Assembly (NCBI GenBank): GCA_900766925.1
Contig: CAAFXG010000288.1
Location: 1 to 38,401 of the forward strand
Length of the DNA: 38,401 nucleotides
From: Lachnospiraceae bacterium
GTDB lineage: Bacteria; Bacillota; Clostridia; Lachnospirales; Lachnospiraceae
Reading direction: 5' to 3'
Translations under genes and position numbers: made by a program
The notes under the pieces: generated by a model
What the model saw: the letters and a program-made list of their open reading frames with translations, nothing else
The model's database searches: none
What the model was told of the DNA's origin: nothing
Part shown: one piece after another, positions 1 through 7,119 of the stretch
How positions within the stretch are numbered: position 1 is the first letter of the stretch
Layout: the number at the start of each line of letters is the position of its first letter

Positions 1-2
1 AT

Positions 3-119
3 GTAATAATGGTCTGTTTAATAATTGCAGGAAAATATAAGATTAATATAGAGTCAGCATTAAGTCAAACAATGGAAAAGAATCGGCGAAGAGCTGAAAA
101 ACAAGGGGATAAACTATGA
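3..119 (+). CDS. 3' end of a MazG-like NTP pyrophosphohydrolase (partial)
   Basis: The reading frame is open from the window edge to a TGA at 117-119, so this is probably the C-terminal end of a gene cut off on the left. The visible residues run from an internal MVCLIIAGKYKINIESAL to a tail with EKNRRRAEKQG. A hydrophobic helix, then a short I-x-I-E-x-A segment, then E-K-N-R-R-R is the usual ending of all-alpha MazG-like pyrophosphohydrolases, which hydrolyse (d)NTPs to monophosphates. The metal-binding ExxE region would lie outside the window, so the assignment rests on the tail alone. The stop overlaps the next start as ATGA, which indicates an operon. It could instead be a 36-residue ORF starting at ATG 9, but no ribosome-binding site is visible for that. 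Confidence 0.4.
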   Translation, partial: VIMVCLIIAGKYKINIESALSQTMEKNRRRAEKQGDKL

Positions 120-292
120 AATAACTAACTTATGAGGACTGGGTTAAAAATCCTGTTCCTCGTAATATGTGGGTGTAGACTAGTAGTGAAAATAATAAGA
201 AGCAACGAAAGGTTATATATTTTATTGAAGATAAAAATACATCTTATCCAGTAGGTGAATGGAAAGAGCCATTAATAGAGGTAAAAGAATGA
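116..292 (+). pseudogene. Broken small phage gene with two in-frame stops
   Basis: An ATG at 116 overlaps the upstream TGA (ATGA), and a TGA at 290-292 overlaps the next ATG at 289 (ATGA again). Between them one frame runs for 58 codons but has TAA at 122-124 (codon 3) and TAG at 176-178 (codon 21). Read through the stops, the protein looks natural: LTYEDWVKNPVPRNMWV, the second stop, then QRKVIYFIEDKNTSYPVGEW. Both coupled junctions are intact, so this was a translated cistron that has since decayed, or the sequence has two errors. Stop reassignment is unlikely because TAA, TAG and TGA all end clear genes elsewhere here. No function is recognised. Confidence 0.55.
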
Positions 293-729
293 CCAATTTA
301 CTTAAAGGACACGAGGACTTTATTGTCTCTCACACAAGGAAAGAAATAATGCAGAAGTTTAATGTGAACTACGATTATATAAATAACTTCTGTAGTAAGA
401 ACGGAATAAGTCCAATAGCAGAAAGAAGAAGATATTTTATTACAGATGAGATTAAAGATTTTTTGAAAGAACATACTATTAAAGAAACAGCATTTAAATT
501 TAATGTTGGATATAACTGGCTTTCCATAAAGGTACGAGAAATGAACATACCTTGTAAATGGCATAACTGTAAAGAAGCTAAACTATCTACCCATTCCTGT
601 AAACACACAGGAGAGACCCAAGAAATGATAAAATACTTATCTAAAACTTTTACTATGGCATCTATAGCAAGAGTGTTCGGTTACTCAAAAGAACGCATAA
701 GACAGATTTGTGCTGATAATGAGGAGTAA
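289..729 (+). CDS. Helix-turn-helix regulator with sigma region 4-like C-terminus
   Basis: A 146-residue basic protein. The start at 289 is preferred to the in-frame ATG at 259 because AGAGG lies 7-8 bases upstream and the ATG overlaps the TGA of the preceding broken gene. It appears to be three consecutive helix-turn-helix-like units: one around RKEIMQKFNVNYDYI, one around IKETAFKFNVGYNWL, and a C-terminal one around MASIARVFGYSKERIRQIC. The last closely resembles region 4.2 of sigma-70 factors, which has I-x-x-x-F-G-[VY]-S-x-E-R-I-R-Q-I. A role in DNA binding or transcriptional switching is inferred; there is no sigma region 2, so it is not a complete sigma factor. It sits just ahead of the replication operon. 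Confidence 0.6.
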   Translation: MTNLLKGHEDFIVSHTRKEIMQKFNVNYDYINNFCSKNGISPIAERRRYFITDEIKDFLKEHTIKETAFKFNVGYNWLSIKVREMNIPCKWHNCKEAKLSTHSCKHTGETQEMIKYLSKTFTMASIARVFGYSKERIRQICADNEE

Positions 730-786
730 CGAATTGCTGATGTATTGTCTTAAAACTGAAATGTATATGTTTACTGGGAGATTATA

Positions 787-1131
787 ATGACTGAAGAGGT
801 AAATATGTTTGAAAAGGAAGCAGAGAGTTATGCAACTCAAGAATGTTGTATGACCTGTAATAATGTAAATCATTTTTGCAAAGAAAAATGTGAGTGTTGG
901 ACTTTTGCTAAGAAAGGTGCAGAGTTCGGCTATAACAAGGCGAATGAATGGCATTATGTGAAAGACGGAATTATGCCAGAAGAAAATCAATGGGTGTTAG
1001 TATATGACGGTAGTTATACAGTATGTAATTATCATTCTAATACACCTATCAAATGGCTTGATAATTATGAGAATGAAGTGCCTGAGAATGCTATTATCGC
1101 TTGGAAGAAAATCGTACCTCCAAATGTATAA
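787..1131 (+). CDS. Small Cys-rich protein with DUF551-like C-terminal half
   Basis: 114 residues; GGGAG lies about 6 bases before the ATG. The N-terminal half holds a cysteine cluster (QECCMTCNN, then HFCKEKCECW; six Cys) that could bind a metal. The C-terminal half, from EWHYVKDGIMPEENQWVLVYDG through YHSN to IIAWKKI, follows the pattern of the DUF551 family common in phages: W-x-x-x-x-x-x-P followed by V-L-V-Y and a final Trp. The biochemical function of DUF551 is unknown. It is the last gene before a 240-base non-coding gap, so it probably ends the first small operon. Confidence 0.5.
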   Translation: MTEEVNMFEKEAESYATQECCMTCNNVNHFCKEKCECWTFAKKGAEFGYNKANEWHYVKDGIMPEENQWVLVYDGSYTVCNYHSNTPIKWLDNYENEVPENAIIAWKKIVPPNV

Positions 1132-1144
1132 TGATATTATTGCT

Positions 1145-1286
1145 GTCGTTGACAGTTAGTAATATAGTAGGTCGTTGACTTGCTCGGAACAAAGTTCCAT
1201 TAATCTTGAAGTCCATCATAAACGGACAATGACATATTTATAATATAGACAGATTGGAAAGACAGTCAGCAGGTCGTTGACTTGCT
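1145..1286 (+). repeat. Direct repeats GTCGTTGAC (three copies)
   Basis: GTCGTTGAC occurs at 1145-1153, 1171-1179 and 1273-1281. The last two are part of a longer 16-base exact repeat, AGGTCGTTGACTTGCT, at 1169-1184 and 1271-1286. A small hairpin GGAAC-AAA-GTTCC lies between them at 1186-1198. The whole gap 1132-1371 is non-coding. Each copy contains TTGAC, which resembles a -35 hexamer, so these may be promoters or operators controlling the replication operon that starts at 1372. Confidence 0.6.
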
Positions 1287-1306
1287 TGTCGGTGAAAAAG
1301 TAAACT
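1277..1306 (+). promoter_or_regulatory. Putative promoter for the replication operon
   Basis: TTGACT at 1277-1282 is followed, after an 18-base spacer, by TAAACT at 1301-1306. The -35 box is good and the -10 box is weak (4 of 6). Transcription would start close to the large hairpin at 1308. This is inferred from motifs only. Confidence 0.35.
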
Positions 1307-1307
1307 A

Positions 1308-1350
1308 GGGATAGAGAGGTTCTTCCCTTTTGTTATTACCTCTCTATCCC
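1308..1350 (+). other. 13-bp perfect hairpin in the leader of the nuclease/helicase operon
   Basis: GGGATAGAGAGGT at 1308-1320 pairs perfectly with ACCTCTCTATCCC at 1338-1350 across a 17-base loop. The hairpin ends 10 bases before the ribosome-binding site AGGAG (1361-1365) of the next gene. No T-run follows on either strand, so it is not a typical intrinsic terminator. It may stabilise the 5' end of the message or bind a regulator. Confidence 0.6.
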
Positions 1351-1371
1351 ACCTTTATCTAGGAGAAAATT

Positions 1372-1989
1372 ATGAAGATGACAGCCTCACTTATACAGGC
1401 CTGTGATTACTACTTTTCAGTACATAGTGAAAGAGCATTAAAACAGCTACACGACACGCTAACTACCGGCTTTATAGGAAATGCTGCAACAAGACGTGGC
1501 GAGGCCTATGAGGACTATGTAAACAAAACGTTAATTGAAAACGGTAAGTTTAATCTTGACATTGAACAAGAGGCATTTGAAGAGCTAAGAGGTACTCTAC
1601 AGCAAGAATGGATTGCACCACTAACAATACACACGAGATTTGGTGACTTTGTTTTTAAAGGAAGGACTGACTATAGACGGCCAGATAATAATATATTATA
1701 TGACCTTAAGACTACAAAAAGATTTGATGAGGACAGCTACCATTCTAAATGGCAGCATACAATATATGCTCTTGCAATGGGTACTCCTGTGTTTAAGTAT
1801 ATTGTTGCTGAGTTCGTTGATAATGATTCTATTGTTCCTGTACAGATTTATAAGGTTACTCCAGAATTAAGGAGTGAGTCAGCACTTATAAACAAAGTAG
1901 AAGAATGTGTAGACTTTTTGTCTAAAACATTTAAAGAAGACTTTGAGAACTGGGCTGGCGGAAAAATAATAAAGGCTAGTACATACTAA
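1372..1989 (+). CDS. PD-(D/E)XK exonuclease, RecB/Cas4-like
   Basis: 205 residues; AGGAG lies 6 bases upstream of the ATG. The nuclease core can be followed: E44 in GEAYE; D100 in KGRTDY; D111-L-K113 in LYDLKTT, the central catalytic motif; and Q128-x3-Y132 in WQHTIYA, the Q-x-x-x-Y motif of the RecB/Cas4/lambda exonuclease-like branch. Such proteins cut single- or double-stranded DNA ends in recombination or host-DNA breakdown. It is the first gene of an operon and is followed 19 bases later by an SNF2 helicase, so a nuclease/translocase pair acting on replication intermediates is plausible. It lacks the cysteine cluster of iron-sulfur Cas4 proteins. Confidence 0.8.
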   Translation: MKMTASLIQACDYYFSVHSERALKQLHDTLTTGFIGNAATRRGEAYEDYVNKTLIENGKFNLDIEQEAFEELRGTLQQEWIAPLTIHTRFGDFVFKGRTDYRRPDNNILYDLKTTKRFDEDSYHSKWQHTIYALAMGTPVFKYIVAEFVDNDSIVPVQIYKVTPELRSESALINKVEECVDFLSKTFKEDFENWAGGKIIKASTY

Positions 1990-2008
1990 TAAGAAAGGGG
2001 TTTAAAGT

Positions 2009-3661
2009 ATGTCATTCACTTTTAAAACAAAGCCGTTTGCGCATCAGCTAGAAGCTTATGACTTTGTAAACGGCAAAGAGTACTTTGCATTATTTATGCA
2101 GCAAGGAACTGGAAAAACAAAAACTGCCATAGATATATGCAGTATGCGCTATACGACAGGTGAAATAAATGCGGTACTTGTTATTGCTCCAAATCACGTG
2201 CACGCTCAGTGGGGTAATGAGCAAATACCAATGCACTGTTCTGTACCATTTGAAACATTTATATTTCATTCAGGAATGAGTAAGTCTAAAACTACTGCAC
2301 TTAAAAACTTCATATCTGACACTACATCAGACCTTAAATGGTTATGTGCTAATGTAGAAAGCTTCAGCTATTCCACATACTTACATTATTTTCAAGACTA
2401 CTTGACAATGAATAATGTATTCATAATTCTTGATGAAGCAACAAGCATAAAGAATCCACAATCAAAAAGGTTTACTAACATAGTAAGAGGGCTGTCTAAG
2501 TGTTCTTGGAGGGGTAAACGCCTGTTGTCTTCTGTGCCTTTATCAAAAGGCAGGGCAATACTTACAGGTACTCCTATCACTAACAGTCCACTAGATGCTT
2601 GGGCAATGTTTGAATTCTTACAGAATGATTACTTTGGTAGGTCTTATTATGCTTTTAAAGCACACTATACAATTGAACAGAAGATGCAGATTTGGCAGGG
2701 TAATATATGCAGAACAATAACTACTACTGCAAAGGACATTCAGGAAATCGTAAAGAAGTGCCAGACACAAGAAGGTATGATTGAAGTACAAACAACACTA
2801 GGAATATCTCAGGCTGACATACTTTATATGCAAGCTAACCCAGACTTACAAATGCCTTATAAGTACTTAAGTGAACTTAAGGATATGATGAGTAAAGTTG
2901 CGTTCTTTAAGAAGTCTTCAGAGTGTTTTGAATTACCACCAAAGATATATGAACACGTAAATGTGGAAATGAATGATGAACAGAAGAGATTGTATAAGTC
3001 TCTTGAAGAAGAGTATATCGCAGAGTATGACGGCAAGATAGTTCCTGTATTAAATAAGATTACCTTATATACAAGGCTGTCACAGTTAGCTGGAGGCTTC
3101 TTACCATTTACAGATGAAGAGTCAGGTATAACAACTATAACTCCTGTAGGGACAAGTAATCCAAAGGTTGAAGCACTTATATCAAGAATAGAAAATGGAG
3201 ATTTACCTTGTATTGTAGTAACTAGGTTTACTGCAGAAGCAAATTATCTATTTGAACAGCTCACAGAAGTATTTAAAGATAAGACAGTAGGTATATTCAT
3301 TGGTCCTAAAAAATATCCTAAAGAGCCTGTAGAAAGTTTTAAAGCAGGAGAAGTAGATATACTTATTGCTAATGAAAGAATGATAAGTAAAGGACACAAT
3401 CTTCAGCTATCTCATACGCTTTACTTCTTCAGCTGTAGCTATTCTCTTGAAGATAGAGACCAGACAGAAGACCGTATTGCAAGATATGGACAGACAGAAA
3501 AATGTCTTATTGTAGACTTTATTGCTTATGGAACTATTGATATGAAAGTATATGCTTCATTAAGACAAAAGAGGAATTTGTTAGACTTCTTCAGAAACTC
3601 AAGTGTGTCTGAAGACCTATCAGAAGTAACCTCAGATATGAAAGATGTATTCAATATATAG
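2009..3661 (+). CDS. SNF2-family DNA helicase/translocase (SF2)
   Basis: 550 residues. Motif I is QQGTGKTKT (residues 31-39), motif II is LDEAT (141-145), motif III is LTGTP (185-189), and the second RecA lobe has ISKGHNLQ followed by QTEDRIARYGQ, with the arginine and glutamine pattern typical of SNF2 motifs V and VI. These ATPases translocate on double-stranded DNA and remodel or displace bound proteins; phage members usually sit in replication/recombination modules. The start has AAGGGG upstream. It probably acts with the preceding PD-(D/E)XK nuclease. The length is short for cellular SNF2 proteins and normal for phage ones. Confidence 0.9.
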   Translation: MSFTFKTKPFAHQLEAYDFVNGKEYFALFMQQGTGKTKTAIDICSMRYTTGEINAVLVIAPNHVHAQWGNEQIPMHCSVPFETFIFHSGMSKSKTTALKNFISDTTSDLKWLCANVESFSYSTYLHYFQDYLTMNNVFIILDEATSIKNPQSKRFTNIVRGLSKCSWRGKRLLSSVPLSKGRAILTGTPITNSPLDAWAMFEFLQNDYFGRSYYAFKAHYTIEQKMQIWQGNICRTITTTAKDIQEIVKKCQTQEGMIEVQTTLGISQADILYMQANPDLQMPYKYLSELKDMMSKVAFFKKSSECFELPPKIYEHVNVEMNDEQKRLYKSLEEEYIAEYDGKIVPVLNKITLYTRLSQLAGGFLPFTDEESGITTITPVGTSNPKVEALISRIENGDLPCIVVTRFTAEANYLFEQLTEVFKDKTVGIFIGPKKYPKEPVESFKAGEVDILIANERMISKGHNLQLSHTLYFFSCSYSLEDRDQTEDRIARYGQTEKCLIVDFIAYGTIDMKVYASLRQKRNLLDFFRNSSVSEDLSEVTSDMKDVFNI

Positions 3662-3670
3662 GAGGAATAT

Positions 3671-4051
3671 ATGAAGAAAGTGTTATTGTATATCTGGCAA
3701 TTACCACAAAACATTCTAGGTTTAATAGCCGTTGCATTGTTCAGATGTAACTATGCGTCAAGGTTAGGCATCTTCTACACAGAAGCAAAGATAGGTGTAT
3801 CTCTTGGCAACTACATTATTGTAAATGAGTTTGCTAGTATAACTACAGTTAAACACGAGCAAGGACACAGTAAGCAGAGTCTTATGCTAGGACCTTTATA
3901 TCTTTTTGTAATAGGTGTACCAAGTGCTGTTTGTAATATTATAGACAGATGCTGTCATAAAAACTGGACACAAATTATGAGGGAAAGATGGTATTACTCA
4001 TTACCTTGGGAGTCAAGTGCAGATAAGCTTGCTGATGTAAAACGCTGGTAG
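3671..4051 (+). CDS. Small membrane protein with HExGH zincin-like motif
   Basis: 126 residues; GGAGG lies 6 bases before the ATG. It begins with KKVLLYIWQLPQN and a hydrophobic segment, has KHEQGHSKQS in the middle (an H-E-x-x-H arrangement), then a second hydrophobic stretch LYLFVIGVPSAV and a C-terminal WESSADKLADV. The HExxH plus a downstream E-x-x-A-D resembles the zinc site of small metallopeptidase-like proteins that occur as hypothetical proteins in many phages and low-GC bacteria. The activity is not established. It closes the nuclease/helicase operon; the non-coding gap after it carries a new promoter. Confidence 0.55.
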   Translation: MKKVLLYIWQLPQNILGLIAVALFRCNYASRLGIFYTEAKIGVSLGNYIIVNEFASITTVKHEQGHSKQSLMLGPLYLFVIGVPSAVCNIIDRCCHKNWTQIMRERWYYSLPWESSADKLADVKRW

Positions 4052-4139
4052 GTAGTAGGTATACATAAAAATAGTATACAAGAGTATATACATTATATAA
4101 AAATAAAGGAAAAATAACAAAAAATTATTTTTATAAGTA

Positions 4140-4168
4140 TTTACAAATTCCTTAAAAAATGCTATTAT
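4140..4168 (+). promoter_or_regulatory. Putative promoter for the ssDNA-binding/primase genes
   Basis: TTTACA at 4140-4145 and TATTAT at 4163-4168 are separated by 17 bases in a very AT-rich 145-base gap. The predicted transcript leads directly to AGAGG and the ATG at 4197. The element also holds TTCCTTAAAAAATG, which resembles one arm of the dispersed stem-loop repeat found elsewhere in the window. Confidence 0.45.
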
Positions 4169-4196
4169 AATATTATAAAATATATAGAGGTAATAA

Positions 4197-4748
4197 ATGT
4201 CACAAAGCACAGTAGATATCTATGAAGAATTGTCTACACCACACACTGCAATGGAAGAGGCTGCGGAGTTGAGTAGACAACTCTCTGAGGCAGAAAAAGT
4301 AATGCTTGAAGCAGAGAAGGCATATAATCAAGCCAAGATTGCTTATGAGCATTTAGCAATGGACGTTATACCAGAGTTCTATAAAGCAAATGGTATTTCT
4401 AAGATGTGTCTTGATGACGGTACTGTTCTTTCAGTTGAGCAAAAGATTACTTGTTCACCTAGAAAAGATAGTAAAGCAGAGCTGATTAAGTGGCTTAAAA
4501 GCAAGGGAGGAGCAGACCTTGTAAAAGAAGAACTTTCAGTAAACTCAGTGTTTGCAGACAGACTAAAGGAGCTAAGTGTTCCTTTTACTGCAAAGGGTGA
4601 TGTAAACACTAACAGTCTTAAGTCTTGGCTCAGTGAGCAGCTAGGCTTGAAAGCTGGTAGTGTGTCCAGAATGAACTATGAAGACATTCCGGACTTTGTA
4701 AATTTTTACAGATACAATACAACTGTTGTATCAAAACCAAAATTATAG
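4197..4748 (+). CDS. Conserved phage replication-region protein, N-terminal coiled coil
   Basis: 183 residues. Residues 15-55 are a charged heptad-like helix (EEAAELSRQLSEAEKVMLEA onwards), followed by DVIPEFYKANGISKMCLDDG and a region with KAELIKWLKSKG, then TNSLKSWLSEQLG. Proteins of this layout (coiled coil, then a small 'core' ending in a helix that precedes PxDxF-like residues) are found next to ssDNA-binding proteins and primases in several phage groups; their function is unknown. It is 9 bases upstream of the putative ssDNA-binding gene, under the promoter at 4140. The assignment is by pattern and context only. Confidence 0.45.
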   Translation: MSQSTVDIYEELSTPHTAMEEAAELSRQLSEAEKVMLEAEKAYNQAKIAYEHLAMDVIPEFYKANGISKMCLDDGTVLSVEQKITCSPRKDSKAELIKWLKSKGGADLVKEELSVNSVFADRLKELSVPFTAKGDVNTNSLKSWLSEQLGLKAGSVSRMNYEDIPDFVNFYRYNTTVVSKPKL

Positions 4749-4757
4749 GAGACAAAT

Positions 4758-5486
4758 ATGTCAAACGAATTATCAATTTATGATGAAGTAGAAGGACAGG
4801 GCTTTGAGAATATGGGTGCTGATAAATACTCAGTGCCTATGCTTAAAATCGCACAGCCAACAAGTGGTGTTCTTACAGAAGATGACTCAAAAGTAAAAGT
4901 AGGTGACTTTTATAACAGTGCAACAGGTGAGTCTTACGGACCTGAGATTGAACTAATTCCGGTGTACTTTAATACTGTATGGCTTGAATGGAAACCAAAT
5001 ATGGGTGGTCTAGCAGGACGGCATAAACCTTACTCTGTTCGTGTAACAGGTAATATTTTCACAGGACTTAAAACACTTGATGGCAATGATATTCAAGAGT
5101 CTTGGTGTTATCTTGTATTGATTAAAGGACACGAAGATACTGGACCGTTGTTATTCTCTTGTGCAAGTACTTCAATCAGATATTGTAAAACTTGGAACAG
5201 TCTTCTTTCTGAAAACAGGCTACCTTCAGGAAAACACGCACCGTTATTTTCTACTTACTGGAAATTGAGCTCTAAGAAAAATAAGAATGATAAAGGTACA
5301 TTCTATGTAATTGGTGAAGGTAAGAATGCAGCTATTACTAAAGGTGATTGGGTACCTGCAGAGATATATAATAACTGTGTAAAGGCTGTTGTAGAAACAG
5401 CAGGGACAATGTTTGAACAGTTAAATATGACTGAAGACACAGTACCAGCTACTGCAGCACTTCCAGAAGCACCAGGTAATTATTAA
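4758..5486 (+). CDS. Putative single-stranded DNA-binding protein
   Basis: 242 residues; AGGAGA precedes the ATG. The sequence is rich in beta-strand patterns with aromatic residues (VYFNTVWLEWKPN, ESWCYLVLIKG, LFSTYWKLSSKKNKND, GTFYVIGEG), consistent with an OB-like nucleic-acid-binding core, and ends in a flexible mildly acidic tail (NMTEDTVPATAALPEAPGNY). Phage ssDNA-binding proteins typically have a core plus a disordered acidic tail that recruits partners. It is encoded directly ahead of the primase and followed by an intrinsic terminator, which would suit a highly produced protein. A recombination-annealing protein or other replication accessory protein is an alternative. Confidence 0.45.
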   Translation: MSNELSIYDEVEGQGFENMGADKYSVPMLKIAQPTSGVLTEDDSKVKVGDFYNSATGESYGPEIELIPVYFNTVWLEWKPNMGGLAGRHKPYSVRVTGNIFTGLKTLDGNDIQESWCYLVLIKGHEDTGPLLFSCASTSIRYCKTWNSLLSENRLPSGKHAPLFSTYWKLSSKKNKNDKGTFYVIGEGKNAAITKGDWVPAEIYNNCVKAVVETAGTMFEQLNMTEDTVPATAALPEAPGNY

Positions 5487-5514
5487 TACTTAAACTATAT
5501 AACTAGCTAACAAG

Positions 5515-5543
5515 CCCTAGCCTTTGCTAGGGTTTGCTTTATT
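5515..5543 (+). terminator. Intrinsic terminator after the ssDNA-binding gene
   Basis: CCCTAGC (5515-5521), a CTTT loop and GCTAGGG (5526-5532) form a 7-bp stem followed by TTTGCTTTATT. The primase gene begins 16 bases later, so read-through probably supplies primase at a lower level. Confidence 0.7.
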
Positions 5544-5558
5544 AAACTGGAGTAAATA

Positions 5559-7118
5559 ATGAATACATCAGTTCTTACTATAACTAGATTTAGGCAGCTG
5601 TTTGCCGGAAATATGTCATTTAAAGGTGTAACAGTAATAAAGAAACCCACTGAAGAAAACAAGAAGACAGAGTCTATAAGCCATTTAGAAAAATCACCAG
5701 TTACAAATAAAGATATATCAGACCATATTGAAGGAATTAAGTCAATAGGGCTGTCTCCTATAAATGAAGATGGACTATGTAGCTTTGGTGTAATAGACAT
5801 AGATGACTATACTTCTATAGTAAAACAGCGACTTCAAACCATCTATAGATATAACATTCCATTAATACCGTTCTATTCAAAGTCAGGGGGCTTACATTTA
5901 TATGTCTTTTTTAAAGAACCTATAAAGCCTGATATACTTAAAGATACTCTAGATGAGCTTAAAATAGCTATTGGACTTCCGGGAGACACAGAGGTATTTC
6001 CTAAGCAAAGAAGTATGGATAAAACTTCTTACGCCTCTTGGATAAACCTACCATACTTTGATGCCTATGATAAAGACAATAAAAGAAAATTGATAGCTGA
6101 AGACGGGAGTCTTGTCTGTTTAGAAGATGCACTTGACTATTGTGAAGCAAGAAAGACAACATTAAATGATTTTAAAGAATCCTGTAGTTCTTTGCCATTT
6201 AGTGATGCTCCACCTTGCATACAGTCTTTGTATATTGCAGGAGTTACAGAATATAGGAATGAGTTTTTATTCAGTGCTGCGGTATACTGTAAGAATAAAT
6301 ATGGTGATGAAAGGTATGAGCAGGAGCTATTTGCAATAAACAATTCCTTCGATGAACCAATTAGTGAGCAGGAACTACGTAACACTGTTATTAAAACTAT
6401 GTCTAAAAAGACATACTCATACAAGTGTGGTATTGCACCTTTGTGTACTGTATGCAATAAGAAGATTTGTGAAGGCAGAGCTTATGGCAAAGACAATGGA
6501 CAGATACCTTCTTTGTCATTTGAGGAGTTTCATCAATACTTGACAGAGCCTCCTTATTACGAATGGATTGTAAATGGTGAGTCTTTACGTTTTTATAAAG
6601 AAGATGACATCATTAATCAGACAGCATTCAGAACATTATGTATGCGTAAGCTACATAAACTGCCTAAGAAACTTACTGATGCAAAGTGGACCAGCATAGT
6701 AAATGCAGCACTTGAAAATGTTATAATTCACGAAGCAGACATATCAAGCTCAATGACAACTGGAGGTATTTGGTATAAGTATACCTGTGACTTTTTTACT
6801 ACAAGGAAACTTGCAGATAGCCCTACACAGATAAAACTTGGTAGGATTTATAAAGATACTGAAAAAGGTATTTATGTCTTTAGAGGCTCAGATTATATTG
6901 AGTTTATGCTAAACATAAAAGACTTTAAAGGTTATAGCGAAGCTGAGATGCAGAATAATCTTATTGACAAGGGAGCAAAGATAATTCCATATATGCTTGG
7001 TGAAAAAGAGTATAAACTATGGTCATTACCTGTTTCAGCAATTGATAGTACACAAAACACACTGCAGGACGTAGAGATAGATTATCTTGAAAAAGAACAG
7101 GAGGACGATAGATACTAA
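5559..7118 (+). CDS. Archaeo-eukaryotic-type (AEP, TOTE-like) primase/polymerase
   Basis: 519 residues; GGAG is 6 bases before the ATG. The AEP core is clear: D80-I-D82-D83 in GVIDIDDY (metal ligands), S109-G-G-x-H113 in KSGGLHLYVFF (nucleotide-binding SGGxH), and E145-V-F-P-K-Q150. A Cys cluster C290, C296, C299, C304 around YKCGIAPLCTVCNKKIC follows a helical PriCT-like linker and resembles the C-terminal zinc-binding part of phage primases. It should make primers for, or help extend, phage DNA. The C-terminal 200 residues may be a helicase- or origin-binding extension but show no Walker A. Encoded between the ssDNA-binding protein and the UvrD-like helicase, it looks like the initiator of this phage's replisome. 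Confidence 0.8.
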   Translation: MNTSVLTITRFRQLFAGNMSFKGVTVIKKPTEENKKTESISHLEKSPVTNKDISDHIEGIKSIGLSPINEDGLCSFGVIDIDDYTSIVKQRLQTIYRYNIPLIPFYSKSGGLHLYVFFKEPIKPDILKDTLDELKIAIGLPGDTEVFPKQRSMDKTSYASWINLPYFDAYDKDNKRKLIAEDGSLVCLEDALDYCEARKTTLNDFKESCSSLPFSDAPPCIQSLYIAGVTEYRNEFLFSAAVYCKNKYGDERYEQELFAINNSFDEPISEQELRNTVIKTMSKKTYSYKCGIAPLCTVCNKKICEGRAYGKDNGQIPSLSFEEFHQYLTEPPYYEWIVNGESLRFYKEDDIINQTAFRTLCMRKLHKLPKKLTDAKWTSIVNAALENVIIHEADISSSMTTGGIWYKYTCDFFTTRKLADSPTQIKLGRIYKDTEKGIYVFRGSDYIEFMLNIKDFKGYSEAEMQNNLIDKGAKIIPYMLGEKEYKLWSLPVSAIDSTQNTLQDVEIDYLEKEQEDDRY

Positions 7119-7119
7119 T

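Noticed and set aside
116..292. Stop-codon reassignment (recoded phage)
   Set aside because: Long, clear genes end at TAG (3661, 8475, 34132), TAA and TGA (9089, 11210), and no large gene has internal TAG or TGA.
1308..1350. Intrinsic terminator of the first small operon
   Set aside because: The stem is strong, but neither strand has a T-run after it; it is recorded as a leader hairpin.
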